Positions 1 to 8,769 of a DNA stretch of 64,000 nt are shown here, one piece after another. The DNA is from UBA5078 sp963977405 (lineage in GTDB: Bacteria; Pseudomonadota; Gammaproteobacteria; Pseudomonadales; Pseudohongiellaceae). The translations under genes and the position numbers were made by a program. Numbering within the stretch: position 1 is the first letter of the stretch; each line of letters begins with the position of its first letter. The stretch is taken from the NCBI GenBank assembly GCA_963977405.1, contig CAXBOY010000001.1, positions 19,855-83,854 of the forward strand, written 5' to 3'. Below the pieces are notes generated by a model that searched no databases, was not told the DNA's origin, and worked only from the letters and a program-made list of their open reading frames with translations.

Positions 1-760
1 GAATGATGCGATTAACGAAATACTGTGTCTGCTCGGAGTCCTCTTGTTCGGACGGTTCAACGAGGATCGCCGGCAAGACGGGCAAACTCCAAGCACTGTC
101 CGCCTCTGGCTCCGTGCCAAAACGGTTTAGCCAGAGATTGCTCTCTAAGATGACGCGATCGCCACTATTAGTAAGGTAGAAGTTCAGGCTGCCCTCGACT
201 TCTCGGCGTTCATTGAAATATCTGCCCCCCATGACTGCGACAGCCCTTGCGCCACCGCGACGAGTCAGTAATTGTCGCCATGCCCCGTGAAAAACGATGC
301 GATGCGCGGCAGACTGCGTTATGGCGCGGTTAGTGCCCAGAAAATCCTGTGCCTCTGGTGGTAGTTGCAAGAAGGCCGTTCTAGCAATGTCTGGAAGGCG
401 AAAGCTGATCTGTGCCGGTGCATAGGGTGGTGGTCCCACTTCAGGGATCTCATCAGTCTCAATCGCTTCGAGTGTATTCGTATCTATTGGGCTCAGTGGG
501 GCTGGCTCTAGTACCGACCAATCCGTCAATTGCAGCGAGTCGCTTATTTGTTGCAAGCGTTGCAGGCGTTCAGGAAACGCGACGCTAAGTCGATTGGGTG
601 ACCAGTTCTCCATTTCGAGGTTGGCATTCTCATACAGAAATACCGTCACCTCGATCTGAAACCAGTTATCGTCGCTGACCGCTTGTGCATAGGCGGTGCT
701 ATGCGCTGCGAAGCTAAGCAGTAGAGCAAGGAGCGATTGTCGACGAAGTAGTGCGTTCAT
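1..760 (-). CDS. csiV: CsiV-family envelope protein (partial, 3' end outside window)
   Basis: The gene reads leftward from ATG at 758-760 and runs off the left edge, so only about 253 residues are visible. It starts with a signal peptide (hydrophobic LLALLLSFAAH, likely cut after AYA) followed by WFQIEVTVFLYEN, the opening typical of the CsiV family (WxxEVxVF). A Pro-rich acidic linker follows at about residues 70-100, then a mixed region ending in YFNERREVEGSLNFYL-like beta strands. CsiV is named from a Vibrio cholerae protein implicated in cell-shape integrity and the response to D-amino acids. It lies 66 bases downstream of mfd in the same direction, the order I recall from Pseudomonas, so co-transcription is likely. 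The family call is from recognition of the N-terminus and context; the biochemical role is not settled. Confidence 0.75.
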   Translation of the reverse strand, partial: MNALLRRQSLLALLLSFAAHSTAYAQAVSDDNWFQIEVTVFLYENANLEMENWSPNRLSVAFPERLQRLQQISDSLQLTDWSVLEPAPLSPIDTNTLEAIETDEIPEVGPPPYAPAQISFRLPDIARTAFLQLPPEAQDFLGTNRAITQSAAHRIVFHGAWRQLLTRRGGARAVAVMGGRYFNERREVEGSLNFYLTNSGDRVILESNLWLNRFGTEPEADSAWSLPVLPAILVEPSEQEDSEQTQYFVNRII

Positions 761-826
761 GTCAGAGTATCGAATCAAATAGTCAACGCGCAGAATAACG
801 CTTTATTGTGGATTGTCCAGCCGCAC

Positions 827-3800
827 TCAGTTTGCTTTGGCGAGTTTTGATAGCATTTGCTCGATGAAAGATATCTTCGCATCGGCATTACTCGCATTGT
901 GAGTAAACTGTAGCTGCGTAGGGCCTGTCAGTTTATAGACTTTGGGCTGCTGTTGCACAAGCTGCACGATCAAGCGAGGGTCCACCTTAGTGTGTTGCGA
1001 GAAAGAGAGTTTGCCAGTTACCGCGCTTGCGTCGATTTTACTTACACCCATGGCCTGTGCCCGCAGACGTAAGGCAGTCACGCGGAAAAGGCGTTTGCTC
1101 TGTTCGGGCAATAGGCCGAAGCGGTCGATCATCTCCACCTGAAGTTCACTCAACTCTTCGTCATCCTTTGCACCCGCGATGCGCTTGTACATGATCAAGC
1201 GTGTGTGCACGTCGGGTAGATAGTCTTCGGGTATCAATGCCGGAATGCGTAGATTCACCTCGCTTATATTGGACAGGCTCGCATCAATGTTTGGTGAGCG
1301 GCCTTCGCGAATTGCCTTCACGGCTTCGTCTAGCATCTCTGTGTAGAGTGTGAAACCAATCTTTTGCATATGCCCGGTTTGTTCATCGCCTAAAATCTCT
1401 CCAGCGCCACGAATCTCGAGATCGTGACTAGCCAGTGTGAAGCCGGCACCGAGGGTACTGGCGGCGCTAATCGCATCGATGCGTTTGACGGCATCGGCGG
1501 TCATATTATTTTTGTTAGGCGTCAATAGATAGGCATAGGCCTGGTGGTGTGAGCGACCCACACGCCCCCTTAGCTGATGCAATTGTGCAAGGCCGAGTTT
1601 ATCAGCCCTGTCCATGATGATGGTGTTAGCGCTAGGAATATCGATACCGGTCTCGATGATGGTGGAGCAGACGAGAATGTTATATCGCTTATGGTAGAAG
1701 TCGGCCATGATCTGCTCAAGATCACGTTCCGGCAATTGCCCATGGGCTACGCAGACTCGGGCCTCAGGGATTATCTCCTGTAGGTGCTCGGCTGTCTTGT
1801 TGATCGTCTTCACCTCGTTGTGAAGATAGAACACTTGGCCCCCTCGGAGTAATTCGCGAAGTACTGCCTCCTTTATAAGCGCATCTTGGCTTTCGCGAAT
1901 AAAAGTTTTCACCGATAGGCGTTTAGCTGGCGGTGTGACGATCAGCGACAGGTCACGCACACCGGACATCGCCATGTTGAGCGTACGTGGGATCGGTGTG
2001 GCGGTGAGCGTGAGGATGTCTACATCGGCACGAATGGATTTGAGTTTCTCTTTCTGCGCAACCCCGAAGCGATGTTCTTCGTCGATGATGAGCAGGCCGA
2101 GGTCTTTGTACTTAATAGTGTCTTGCAAGAGCTTGTGCGTGCCTACGACGATATCGACTTTGCCATTGGCAATGCGTGTAAGCGTCTCTTGCACTTGTTT
2201 AGCCGAACGAAAGCGAGAGATCAGCTCTACTTGCACTGGCCAATCCGCAAAGCGATCGCGGAAACTCTCATAATGTTGTTGGGCGAGCAGGGTGGTCGGC
2301 ACGAGTATCGCGACCTGTTTGTTGTTCTGCACAGCTATGAAGGCGGCTCGCATAGCCACTTCGGTTTTGCCGAACCCTACGTCGCCACATACCAATCGAT
2401 CCATGGCCCGCTTGGAGCTCATGTCCTTCGTAACCGCCGCAATGGCGTCTTGTTGATCGGGAGTTTCCTCGAAGGGAAAACTGGCAGCGAAATTGTCGTA
2501 ATCGATGTCTGTGTAGCGGTACTGAAAGCCTTGGCGTGCCTCGCGACGCGCGTAGATATCTAATAACTCTGCCGCTACATCGCGTATCTTCTCCGCGGCC
2601 TTCTTGCGTGCCTTCTGCCATTGATCATTGCCCAATTGATTCAATGGGGCGAGATCGGGTTCGGTGCCACCGTAGCGGCTGATTAGATGTAGGGAATATA
2701 CCGGCACATAGAGCTTGGCATCCTTGGCATATTCCAGAGTAAGGAACTCTGTGTCTTGCCCCTCTATGCTAAGGGTCTGAAGTCCGCGGTAGCGCCCAAC
2801 GCCGTGTTCTAGATGCACCACTGCGGCGCCGATATGCAATTCATTCAAGTTGCGAATCAGGAATTCGCTATTGTCCTGCGTCTTGCGCCGTCGGCGTCGC
2901 TGCGCAACGCGCTGCCCGAATAACTGGGTCTCGGTAACGAGGGCTCTTGAGGGGTCGTCTAACCAGAGGCCTCGGTCAAGCGGCGCCACGGTGATGTTGA
3001 GAAGGTCTTTACCGTCGAGAAACTCCTGCCATGTATCCACTGCATGGGGGCTTAACTTAATGCTCTTGAGTAGCTCTAACATGCTCTCGCGCCGGCCTGC
3101 AGTTTCTGCACAGAACAAAATGCGACTCTCAGGATGGTTGCTCAATAGTTTCTGCAAAGCGATCAAGGGGGTTTGCGCGGCGCCTGCGTTTAGATCGGGC
3201 GGGCGCGAAACGGCCACTGGCAATGCTTTGTTCGACTTGGCCTCTTGGTGTAGCTCTATGCTGGGATACTCGCGCAGGCGCGCGAAGGCCTCATCGGGAC
3301 TTAGGAAGAGTTCACTAGGATTGAGTATGGGGCGCTGACGGTCGTGGCGTCGATCCTCGAAACGGTTCTTGATATCGCTCCAGAAGCGTTGGCCGGAACT
3401 CTCTAGATCTCCACTGCGCAGTATCAGCGTGTCTTTAGGGAGATAGTCGAACACGGACTGCAGTGCGTCGAAGAATAAGGGGAGATAATATTCGATGCCA
3501 GCGGAATGGAGTCCTTGGCTAATGTCTTGGTAGACGCTGCATTGGCGCAAGTCCATGTCAAAGCGATTGCGGAAATTACTGCGAAACAGGGCGATGCCTG
3601 CCTCATTCATCGGGTATTCCTTACCGGGGAGAAGCTGAATCTGCTTAACCTTATCCAAAGAGCGTTGGCTCTCCGGGTCGAAAGTGCGCAGGCTCTCGAT
3701 CTCGTCGTCGAACAGGTCGATGCGATAGGGTACATCACTGCCCATTGGGAAGATGTCCATGATGGACCCGCGAATCGCGAATTCGCCATGCTCATATACT

Positions 3801-4282
3801 GAGTCGACACATTGATAGCCTGCGCTTAGCAAATTATGGCGCATGGGTTCGATCTCGAAGCGAGCCCCGACATTGAGTACGAGACTGTTGCCCAGAACAT
3901 ATTCCTTCGGGCTGAGTCGATGCATCAGGCTAGTCAGGGGCAGTATTAGAACGCCGCGCTTTAGGTTTGGTAGATGGTAGAGCGTGCTGAGTCGGTCGGA
4001 AATGATGTCTTGGTGCGCAGAGAAATTGTCGTAGGGCAGTGTTTCCCAGTCGGGCAGAGTGTGCAGGCTAGCCGCTTCGGTAGCCGCACAGAAGAATCCT
4101 AACTCGCGGCGCAAGACATCCGCCTCTTCGGTATTGGCGGTGATTAATACAACAGGGCCCTGATGGTTCTGGGCGATGTTGGCCACGGCCAAACTGAGGC
4201 TGCTGCCATGTAAGCCAGACCAGCGTCTGAGGTCGCCAGCTGCTGAGGGAAGCTCGGGTTTAAATAGATCCACTGTTTGCAT
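827..4282 (-). CDS. mfd: Transcription-repair coupling factor Mfd
   Basis: This 1151-residue protein matches the usual length of Mfd (about 1150). Mfd recognises RNA polymerase stalled at DNA lesions, pushes it off with an ATP-driven translocase and recruits UvrA. The N-terminal third is the UvrB-like module (for example LPDWETLPYDNFSAH near residue 76). A CarD-like RNA-polymerase-interacting domain starts near residue 483 (IGAAVVHLEHGVGRYRG). The superfamily 2 helicase core has Walker A GDVGFGKT at 633-640, the DEEH box at 734-737 and motif III LTATPIPRTL near 758. The C-terminal TRCF domain closes the protein. No frameshift or missing motif was seen. The gene diverges from gap across about 190 bases and is followed by csiV. 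Confidence 0.98.
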   Translation of the reverse strand: MQTVDLFKPELPSAAGDLRRWSGLHGSSLSLAVANIAQNHQGPVVLITANTEEADVLRRELGFFCAATEAASLHTLPDWETLPYDNFSAHQDIISDRLSTLYHLPNLKRGVLILPLTSLMHRLSPKEYVLGNSLVLNVGARFEIEPMRHNLLSAGYQCVDSVYEHGEFAIRGSIMDIFPMGSDVPYRIDLFDDEIESLRTFDPESQRSLDKVKQIQLLPGKEYPMNEAGIALFRSNFRNRFDMDLRQCSVYQDISQGLHSAGIEYYLPLFFDALQSVFDYLPKDTLILRSGDLESSGQRFWSDIKNRFEDRRHDRQRPILNPSELFLSPDEAFARLREYPSIELHQEAKSNKALPVAVSRPPDLNAGAAQTPLIALQKLLSNHPESRILFCAETAGRRESMLELLKSIKLSPHAVDTWQEFLDGKDLLNITVAPLDRGLWLDDPSRALVTETQLFGQRVAQRRRRRKTQDNSEFLIRNLNELHIGAAVVHLEHGVGRYRGLQTLSIEGQDTEFLTLEYAKDAKLYVPVYSLHLISRYGGTEPDLAPLNQLGNDQWQKARKKAAEKIRDVAAELLDIYARREARQGFQYRYTDIDYDNFAASFPFEETPDQQDAIAAVTKDMSSKRAMDRLVCGDVGFGKTEVAMRAAFIAVQNNKQVAILVPTTLLAQQHYESFRDRFADWPVQVELISRFRSAKQVQETLTRIANGKVDIVVGTHKLLQDTIKYKDLGLLIIDEEHRFGVAQKEKLKSIRADVDILTLTATPIPRTLNMAMSGVRDLSLIVTPPAKRLSVKTFIRESQDALIKEAVLRELLRGGQVFYLHNEVKTINKTAEHLQEIIPEARVCVAHGQLPERDLEQIMADFYHKRYNILVCSTIIETGIDIPSANTIIMDRADKLGLAQLHQLRGRVGRSHHQAYAYLLTPNKNNMTADAVKRIDAISAASTLGAGFTLASHDLEIRGAGEILGDEQTGHMQKIGFTLYTEMLDEAVKAIREGRSPNIDASLSNISEVNLRIPALIPEDYLPDVHTRLIMYKRIAGAKDDEELSELQVEMIDRFGLLPEQSKRLFRVTALRLRAQAMGVSKIDASAVTGKLSFSQHTKVDPRLIVQLVQQQPKVYKLTGPTQLQFTHNASNADAKISFIEQMLSKLAKAN

Positions 4283-4407
4283 TGTTCACGGTTCTGAATT
4301 CGCGGGGGCGTGAATTCTTGCATAAATACGGGTGACTTGTCAGAACAAAGTGCATAGTAAAAGTACTGCCTAACTTGCTACAGGGCACGATTGTGGGGTG
4401 CTTTTGG

Positions 4408-4436
4408 TTGCACGAGCATGACAATACAAACATAAT
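4408..4436 (+). promoter_or_regulatory. Putative sigma-70-like promoter of gap
   Basis: TTGCAC (4408-4413) is separated by 17 bases from CATAAT (4431-4436). Transcription would start near 4443, just upstream of the GTG start at 4477. Any upstream ATG, such as 4375, would lie outside this transcript, so promoter and start choice support each other. Predicted from sequence only. Confidence 0.5.
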
Positions 4437-4476
4437 ACCGCACTCCTCTAATAACGGTTTTTCAAAGGTGCAATCT

Positions 4477-5943
4477 GTGAGTCGACCCAGTTTGGATGAT
4501 TATTTTGGCGATTGGAAACAACGCGAAGCATTAGCGCAGGAGATGATCCCGGTAGTGGGTCGTCTGTATAGCGAGCGCAACGTTGTGATTTTTATCTACG
4601 GTCGTGCGCTGCATAACCGCTCTGTTGCCAACATCATGAAATCCCATCGTTTCGTTCGCCAAGTCGGACGCAACGAGATGTCTGAGTTCGAGAGCCATCC
4701 GGTTCTCATGGCACTTGCTAAGCTCGACTTAGCTCATGTGCATATCGATTTGGGCAAGCTCACAGTGAAGTTCATGGAACAGCAGAACGAGCTAGGTGAT
4801 GCGGCATTAAAAGTCGAAGAGTTCGTGATTCGCGAATTGGGCTATATGATCGGCGTGAAGACCAAGCCGATCGAGCAATCACAGGATATCGTCCTGTTCG
4901 GCTTTGGTCGTATTGGGCGCTTGATCGCCCGCCTGCTGATAGAGCGCACTAGTACCGGTGAGGTGATTCGCCTGCGTGCCATCGTGGTACGCCCGGGCAA
5001 AGAGGGAGATCTGCAGAAGCGCGCCAGCCTTTTCACAGCGGACTCGGTTCACGGCGCCTTCCAGGGCACTGTGCGTATCGATGAAGAGAATAAGTGCCTC
5101 ATTGCCAATGGCAATGTGATCAAGATCATCTATGCCAATAGCCCAGAAGAGATCGACTACACTCAGTATGGTATTAGTAATGCGCTAATTATTGACAATA
5201 CTGGCAAGTGGCGCGACGAGGCGGGCCTCTCCAAGCACCTGCTAGCGAAAGGGGCTAGCAAAGTTGCCCTAACGGCGCCAGGCAAAGGCGATCTGAAGAA
5301 TATCGTGTTTGGTATTAACGATAATCAGATTAAGCCCGAAGACAAGATCATCACCGCAGCCTCGTGCACCACGAACGCGATTGCACCAGTGTTGAAGATG
5401 GTCAATGACAAATTCGGTATTCAGCATGGTCACGTCGAGACAGTCCACGCTTATACCAATGACCAGAACCTTATCGACAATTATCACGAGGGTAATCGTC
5501 GTGGTCGCAGCGCGGCGCTAAACATGGTCTTGACCGAGACCGGTGCGGCACAGGCGGTTGTGAAGGCCATACCAGAATTGATGGGTAAGCTCACCGGTAA
5601 CGCAGTGCGAGTGCCGATTCCCAACGTCTCCATGGCGATTCTGAGCCTGCACTTAGAGACTGCTACAAGCAAAACCGAACTGAATGAGTTCCTACGTCAG
5701 ATCGCCTTGCACTCGAATCTACAGAATCAAATCGCCTATACCGAAGAGCCCGATGCCGTGTCTAGTGACTTCGTTGGTTCCCGCGAGGCCGCCATCGTAG
5801 ACTCTACTGCGACCATTGTGCAGGGCAATAATTGCGTTCTCTACCTCTGGTATGACAATGAATTTGGGTATTGTAATCAGGTAGTGCGAATGGTCTATAA
5901 GATGATCGGAGTCAATTATCGCTACTACCCGATGGGGGAATAA
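4477..5943 (+). CDS. gap: Glyceraldehyde-3-phosphate dehydrogenase, N-terminally extended form
   Basis: The enzyme interconverts glyceraldehyde-3-phosphate and 1,3-bisphosphoglycerate with NAD(P). At 488 residues it is about 150 longer than classical GAPDH (about 335). The extra N-terminus (DDYFGDWKQREALAQEMIP and the IYGRALHNRSV segment) is the extension found in the Pseudomonas-type GapB-like enzymes, and it precedes the nucleotide-binding motif FGFGRIGRL near residue 141. The catalytic Cys lies in ASCTTNAIAPV near residue 297, and HGHVETVHAYTNDQ carries the following His. The GTG start is preceded by AAAGGTG at 8-base spacing, and a promoter lies between it and an earlier in-frame ATG. Its place between mfd and nqr is conserved in relatives as I recall it. 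Whether it works in the gluconeogenic or glycolytic direction cannot be read from the sequence. Confidence 0.95.
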   Translation: MSRPSLDDYFGDWKQREALAQEMIPVVGRLYSERNVVIFIYGRALHNRSVANIMKSHRFVRQVGRNEMSEFESHPVLMALAKLDLAHVHIDLGKLTVKFMEQQNELGDAALKVEEFVIRELGYMIGVKTKPIEQSQDIVLFGFGRIGRLIARLLIERTSTGEVIRLRAIVVRPGKEGDLQKRASLFTADSVHGAFQGTVRIDEENKCLIANGNVIKIIYANSPEEIDYTQYGISNALIIDNTGKWRDEAGLSKHLLAKGASKVALTAPGKGDLKNIVFGINDNQIKPEDKIITAASCTTNAIAPVLKMVNDKFGIQHGHVETVHAYTNDQNLIDNYHEGNRRGRSAALNMVLTETGAAQAVVKAIPELMGKLTGNAVRVPIPNVSMAILSLHLETATSKTELNEFLRQIALHSNLQNQIAYTEEPDAVSSDFVGSREAAIVDSTATIVQGNNCVLYLWYDNEFGYCNQVVRMVYKMIGVNYRYYPMGE

Positions 5944-5954
5944 GCGCTTAAAGT

Positions 5955-5991
5955 GGGCCGGATGCCTTAGAAACCGTTGGCAATCCGGCCC
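5955..5991 (+). terminator. GC-rich hairpin after gap, lacking a T-tract
   Basis: GGGCCGGAT (5955-5963) pairs perfectly with ATCCGGCCC (5983-5991), and GCC (5964-5966) can add pairs to GGC (5979-5981) across a one-base bulge. No run of T follows, so it is at best a weak intrinsic terminator or an RNA-stabilising structure at the end of the gap mRNA. Its right half overlaps the -35 element of the nqr promoter. Confidence 0.4.
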
Positions 5992-6006
5992 TCTAGTCTC
6001 TATAAT
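5977..6006 (+). promoter_or_regulatory. Putative sigma-70 promoter of the nqr operon
   Basis: TTGGCA (5977-5982), an 18-base spacer and a perfect TATAAT (6001-6006) form a strong sigma-70-type promoter. The start would be near 6013, giving an nqrA leader of roughly 170 bases (to 6181) with no open frame that I consider real. The upstream gap hairpin overlaps the -35. Confidence 0.6.
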
Positions 6007-6181
6007 TGCCGCGCTTAAACAGCCGGTTCCCTAAAAAATTCCTAATAATAAAACCGACGTCAGAAACGTTGTATGTGATTTCTGTGCCCGTGGCGTTGCT
6101 TATGCCTATAGGTGCGAACGGTTCCTCGTGCAAGAATTGCTTTTTGCGTTAAGAAACTCCAGTAATTACTAGGCTTGGCGA

Positions 6182-7537
6182 ATGATCAAAATTACCCGCG
6201 GTTTGGATTTACCGATAGCTGGTGCACCAGAGCAATCCATTGAGAATGCACGACCTGTTCGTTCAGTCGCCATCCTTGGGCATGATTATGTGGGCATGAA
6301 ACCCACCATGGCCGTTAAAGAGGGCGATCGAGTTAAGCTTGGACAGGCCTTGTTTGAAGACAAGAAAACCCCGGGTGTTATCTATACCGCTCCAGGGGCA
6401 GGCGTTGTGCGCGAGATCAATCGCGGCGACCGCCGTGTGTTCCTATCCCTCGTCATCGAACTCGATGACAACGAAGAGCAACTCGAATTCACGAGCTTTG
6501 CGCCAGAGGCATTGGCGACGTTGCCCCGCGAAAAAGTCGTTGCCAATCTAGTCGAGTCCGGTCAGTGGACTGCCCTGCGAACGCGTCCCTATAGCAAAGT
6601 ACCTGCAATCGATGCCACGCCGCACTCCTTGTTCATCAACGCGATGGACAGCAGTCCCCTAGCGGCTAACCCTGAGGTTATTGCGCGCGAGAGCTCCGAC
6701 GACTTTATCAATGGCGTCAACGTACTCTCGCGACTCACTAACGGCAAAGTCTTTCTGTGCCGTGCTCTGTCCAGCTTCGAGGGTATCGAGAAGCAAAGTC
6801 TTGCAGAGAATGTCCAAGTCGAGACTTTCGCCGGGCCACATCCGGCTGGCCTGACTGGTACTCATGTGCACTTCTTGGACCCAGTAAGTCTAGCGAAGCA
6901 GGTCTGGAGTGTTAACTATCAAGACGTGATCGCGATTGGCAAGCTCTTTACAACAGGTAAGATCAGCACCGAACGTGTGATTGCGTTGGCCGGCCCACAG
7001 GTCACTAAGCCGCGTTTGTTGAAAACTCGTTTAGGTGCCAATCTCGAAGAATTGTGCGCTGGTGAGTTGCAAGCTGACGAGAATCGCGTGATCTCTGGTT
7101 CTGTGCTCTCCGGGCGTGCAGCGCGTGGTGTGGAGTCTTATCTTGGACGCTACCATCTACAGATATCTGTTTTGAAAGAGGGGCGTGAACGCGTCCTGCT
7201 TGGCTATCTATCGCCAGGCACGGAACGTCATTCGGTTTTGGGCATCTATCTGTCCAGCCTGTTCAAGGGTCGTAAATTTCCGTTCACCACCACTACCAAT
7301 GGCAGCAATCGCGCCATGGTACCAGTCGGAAGTTACGAACGCGTAATGCCGATGGACATCCTTCCAACACAGTTGTTACGTGCCCTGATTGTTGGTGATA
7401 TCGAGTCCGCTCAGAATCTTGGCGCCTTAGAACTCGATGAGGAAGACTTGGCACTTTGTACCTATGTATGTCCTGGCAAGTACGAATATGGTCCCATTTT
7501 GCGCGACAACCTGTCTCGCATCGAAAAAGAGAGCTAG
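6182..7537 (+). CDS. nqrA: Na+-translocating NADH:quinone reductase subunit A
   Basis: NqrA is the cytoplasmic, peripheral subunit of the six-subunit Na+-NQR, which oxidises NADH, reduces ubiquinone and pumps Na+ out. The 451-residue protein has the family's N-terminus (MIKITRGLDLPIAGAPEQ), the biotinyl-like hairpin region (VKLGQALFEDKKTPGVIYTAPGAG, residues about 49-72) and the C-terminal LCTYVCPGKYEYGPILR motif near residue 425. Length is as expected (about 446 in Vibrio). It is the first gene of the operon, 14 bases before nqrB. The SD is weak (a partial AGG about 10 bases upstream), while the promoter upstream is strong. Confidence 0.97.
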   Translation: MIKITRGLDLPIAGAPEQSIENARPVRSVAILGHDYVGMKPTMAVKEGDRVKLGQALFEDKKTPGVIYTAPGAGVVREINRGDRRVFLSLVIELDDNEEQLEFTSFAPEALATLPREKVVANLVESGQWTALRTRPYSKVPAIDATPHSLFINAMDSSPLAANPEVIARESSDDFINGVNVLSRLTNGKVFLCRALSSFEGIEKQSLAENVQVETFAGPHPAGLTGTHVHFLDPVSLAKQVWSVNYQDVIAIGKLFTTGKISTERVIALAGPQVTKPRLLKTRLGANLEELCAGELQADENRVISGSVLSGRAARGVESYLGRYHLQISVLKEGRERVLLGYLSPGTERHSVLGIYLSSLFKGRKFPFTTTTNGSNRAMVPVGSYERVMPMDILPTQLLRALIVGDIESAQNLGALELDEEDLALCTYVCPGKYEYGPILRDNLSRIEKES

Positions 7538-7551
7538 TGGATTAAACGACT

Positions 7552-8769
7552 ATGGGTTTGCGCAGAATACTCGACGATATAGCACCGCATTTTGAGAAAG
7601 GCGGCCGATACGAAAAATGGTTTGCCCTCTATGAAGCGGTAGACACTATTTTCTACAGCCCCAGCAATGTGACTGTTTCTCCTGCACACGTGCGCGATGG
7701 GGTCGATCTTAAGCGCATTATGATCACCGTATGGCTCGCAGCATTTCCAGCGATGTTCTATGGAATGTATAACGTGGGCTATCAAGGCATCACGGCCATG
7801 ACCAATATGGGCCTCACCACCACCGGTGACTGGCACGGCTATTGGATCGAACTATTCTCCTCTTATAATCCCAACAGCATCTGGGATTGTTTCTGGTTTG
7901 GCGCCGTTTATTACGTGCCTATCTACGCTACAATCTTCATCGTCGGTGGTTTTTGGGAAGTGCTTTTCGCAAGTATCCGTAAGCACGAAATCAACGAAGG
8001 CTTCTTCGTTACCTCTATCTTGTTTTCCCTAATTGTGCCGCCTGATCTGCCGCTATGGCAGGCAGCGCTCGGTATTAGTTTCGGCGTAGTGGTGGGCAAG
8101 GAAGTATTCGGTGGTACAGGGAAGAACTTCCTGAACCCCGCATTGACGGCGCGTGCTTTCCTATTCTTCGCCTACGCGCCTCAAATGTCCGGTGATGCGG
8201 TATGGACCGCGGTGGATGGCTTCAGTGGCGCTACTTCTTTAAGTCAGATTGCCGCACAGGGCCTACCTGCATTGACAAGCACGACGGGTCAGGAGCTGAC
8301 TTGGCTCGACGCCTTTATTGGGCGGGAGCAGGGCTCCATTGGTGAGACCTCCGCGCTCGCGATCTTGATTGGCGCCGTGATTCTTTTGGTCACTCGCATC
8401 GCCTCTTGGCGCATTATGTCGGGAGTCTTCCTCGGCATGGTGGGATTCTCCCTACTACTTAACGGCATAGGTTCCGACACTAATCCTGGTTTCGCGACTC
8501 CTTGGTACTGGCATTTAGTGCTCGGCGGCTTTGCGTTCGGCATGGTGTTCATGGCGACAGACCCAGTCTCAGCGGCAATGACCAATACGGGTAAATGGAT
8601 CTACGGCGCCCTGATCGGCGTAATGGCTGTAATGATCCGCGTACTCAATCCTGCGTATCCCGAAGGTGTGATGCTAGCGATTCTATTCGCCAACCTCAGT
8701 GCGCCTTTGATCGACTATGTCGTCGTTCGCGCGAATATCAAACGGAGGCTTGCTCGCAATGTCATCTAA
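7552..8769 (+). CDS. nqrB: Na+-NQR subunit B, membrane flavoprotein
   Basis: NqrB is the large integral membrane subunit that carries a covalently bound FMN and forms part of the Na+ pathway and quinone site. The 405-residue sequence has about ten hydrophobic segments starting near residue 55 (RIMITVWLAAFPAMFYGMY). The flavinylation motif SGAT is intact at residues 225-228 (in DGFSGATSL), so Thr228 should receive FMN from ApbE. The motif GGTGKNFLNPALTARAF near 187 is typical of the NqrB/RnfD family. Its last 11 bases overlap the start of nqrC, which suggests translational coupling. Confidence 0.97.
   Translation: MGLRRILDDIAPHFEKGGRYEKWFALYEAVDTIFYSPSNVTVSPAHVRDGVDLKRIMITVWLAAFPAMFYGMYNVGYQGITAMTNMGLTTTGDWHGYWIELFSSYNPNSIWDCFWFGAVYYVPIYATIFIVGGFWEVLFASIRKHEINEGFFVTSILFSLIVPPDLPLWQAALGISFGVVVGKEVFGGTGKNFLNPALTARAFLFFAYAPQMSGDAVWTAVDGFSGATSLSQIAAQGLPALTSTTGQELTWLDAFIGREQGSIGETSALAILIGAVILLVTRIASWRIMSGVFLGMVGFSLLLNGIGSDTNPGFATPWYWHLVLGGFAFGMVFMATDPVSAAMTNTGKWIYGALIGVMAVMIRVLNPAYPEGVMLAILFANLSAPLIDYVVVRANIKRRLARNVI

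Noticed and set aside
2072..2563. A 163-codon plus-strand frame inside mfd
   Set aside because: It is antisense to the conserved helicase motifs of mfd, without SD or recognisable protein features.
4375..4476. Upstream extension of gap from ATG 4375
   Set aside because: The added 34 residues are not part of the family, have no SD, and include the predicted promoter. GTG 4477 has AAAGGTG at 8 bases.
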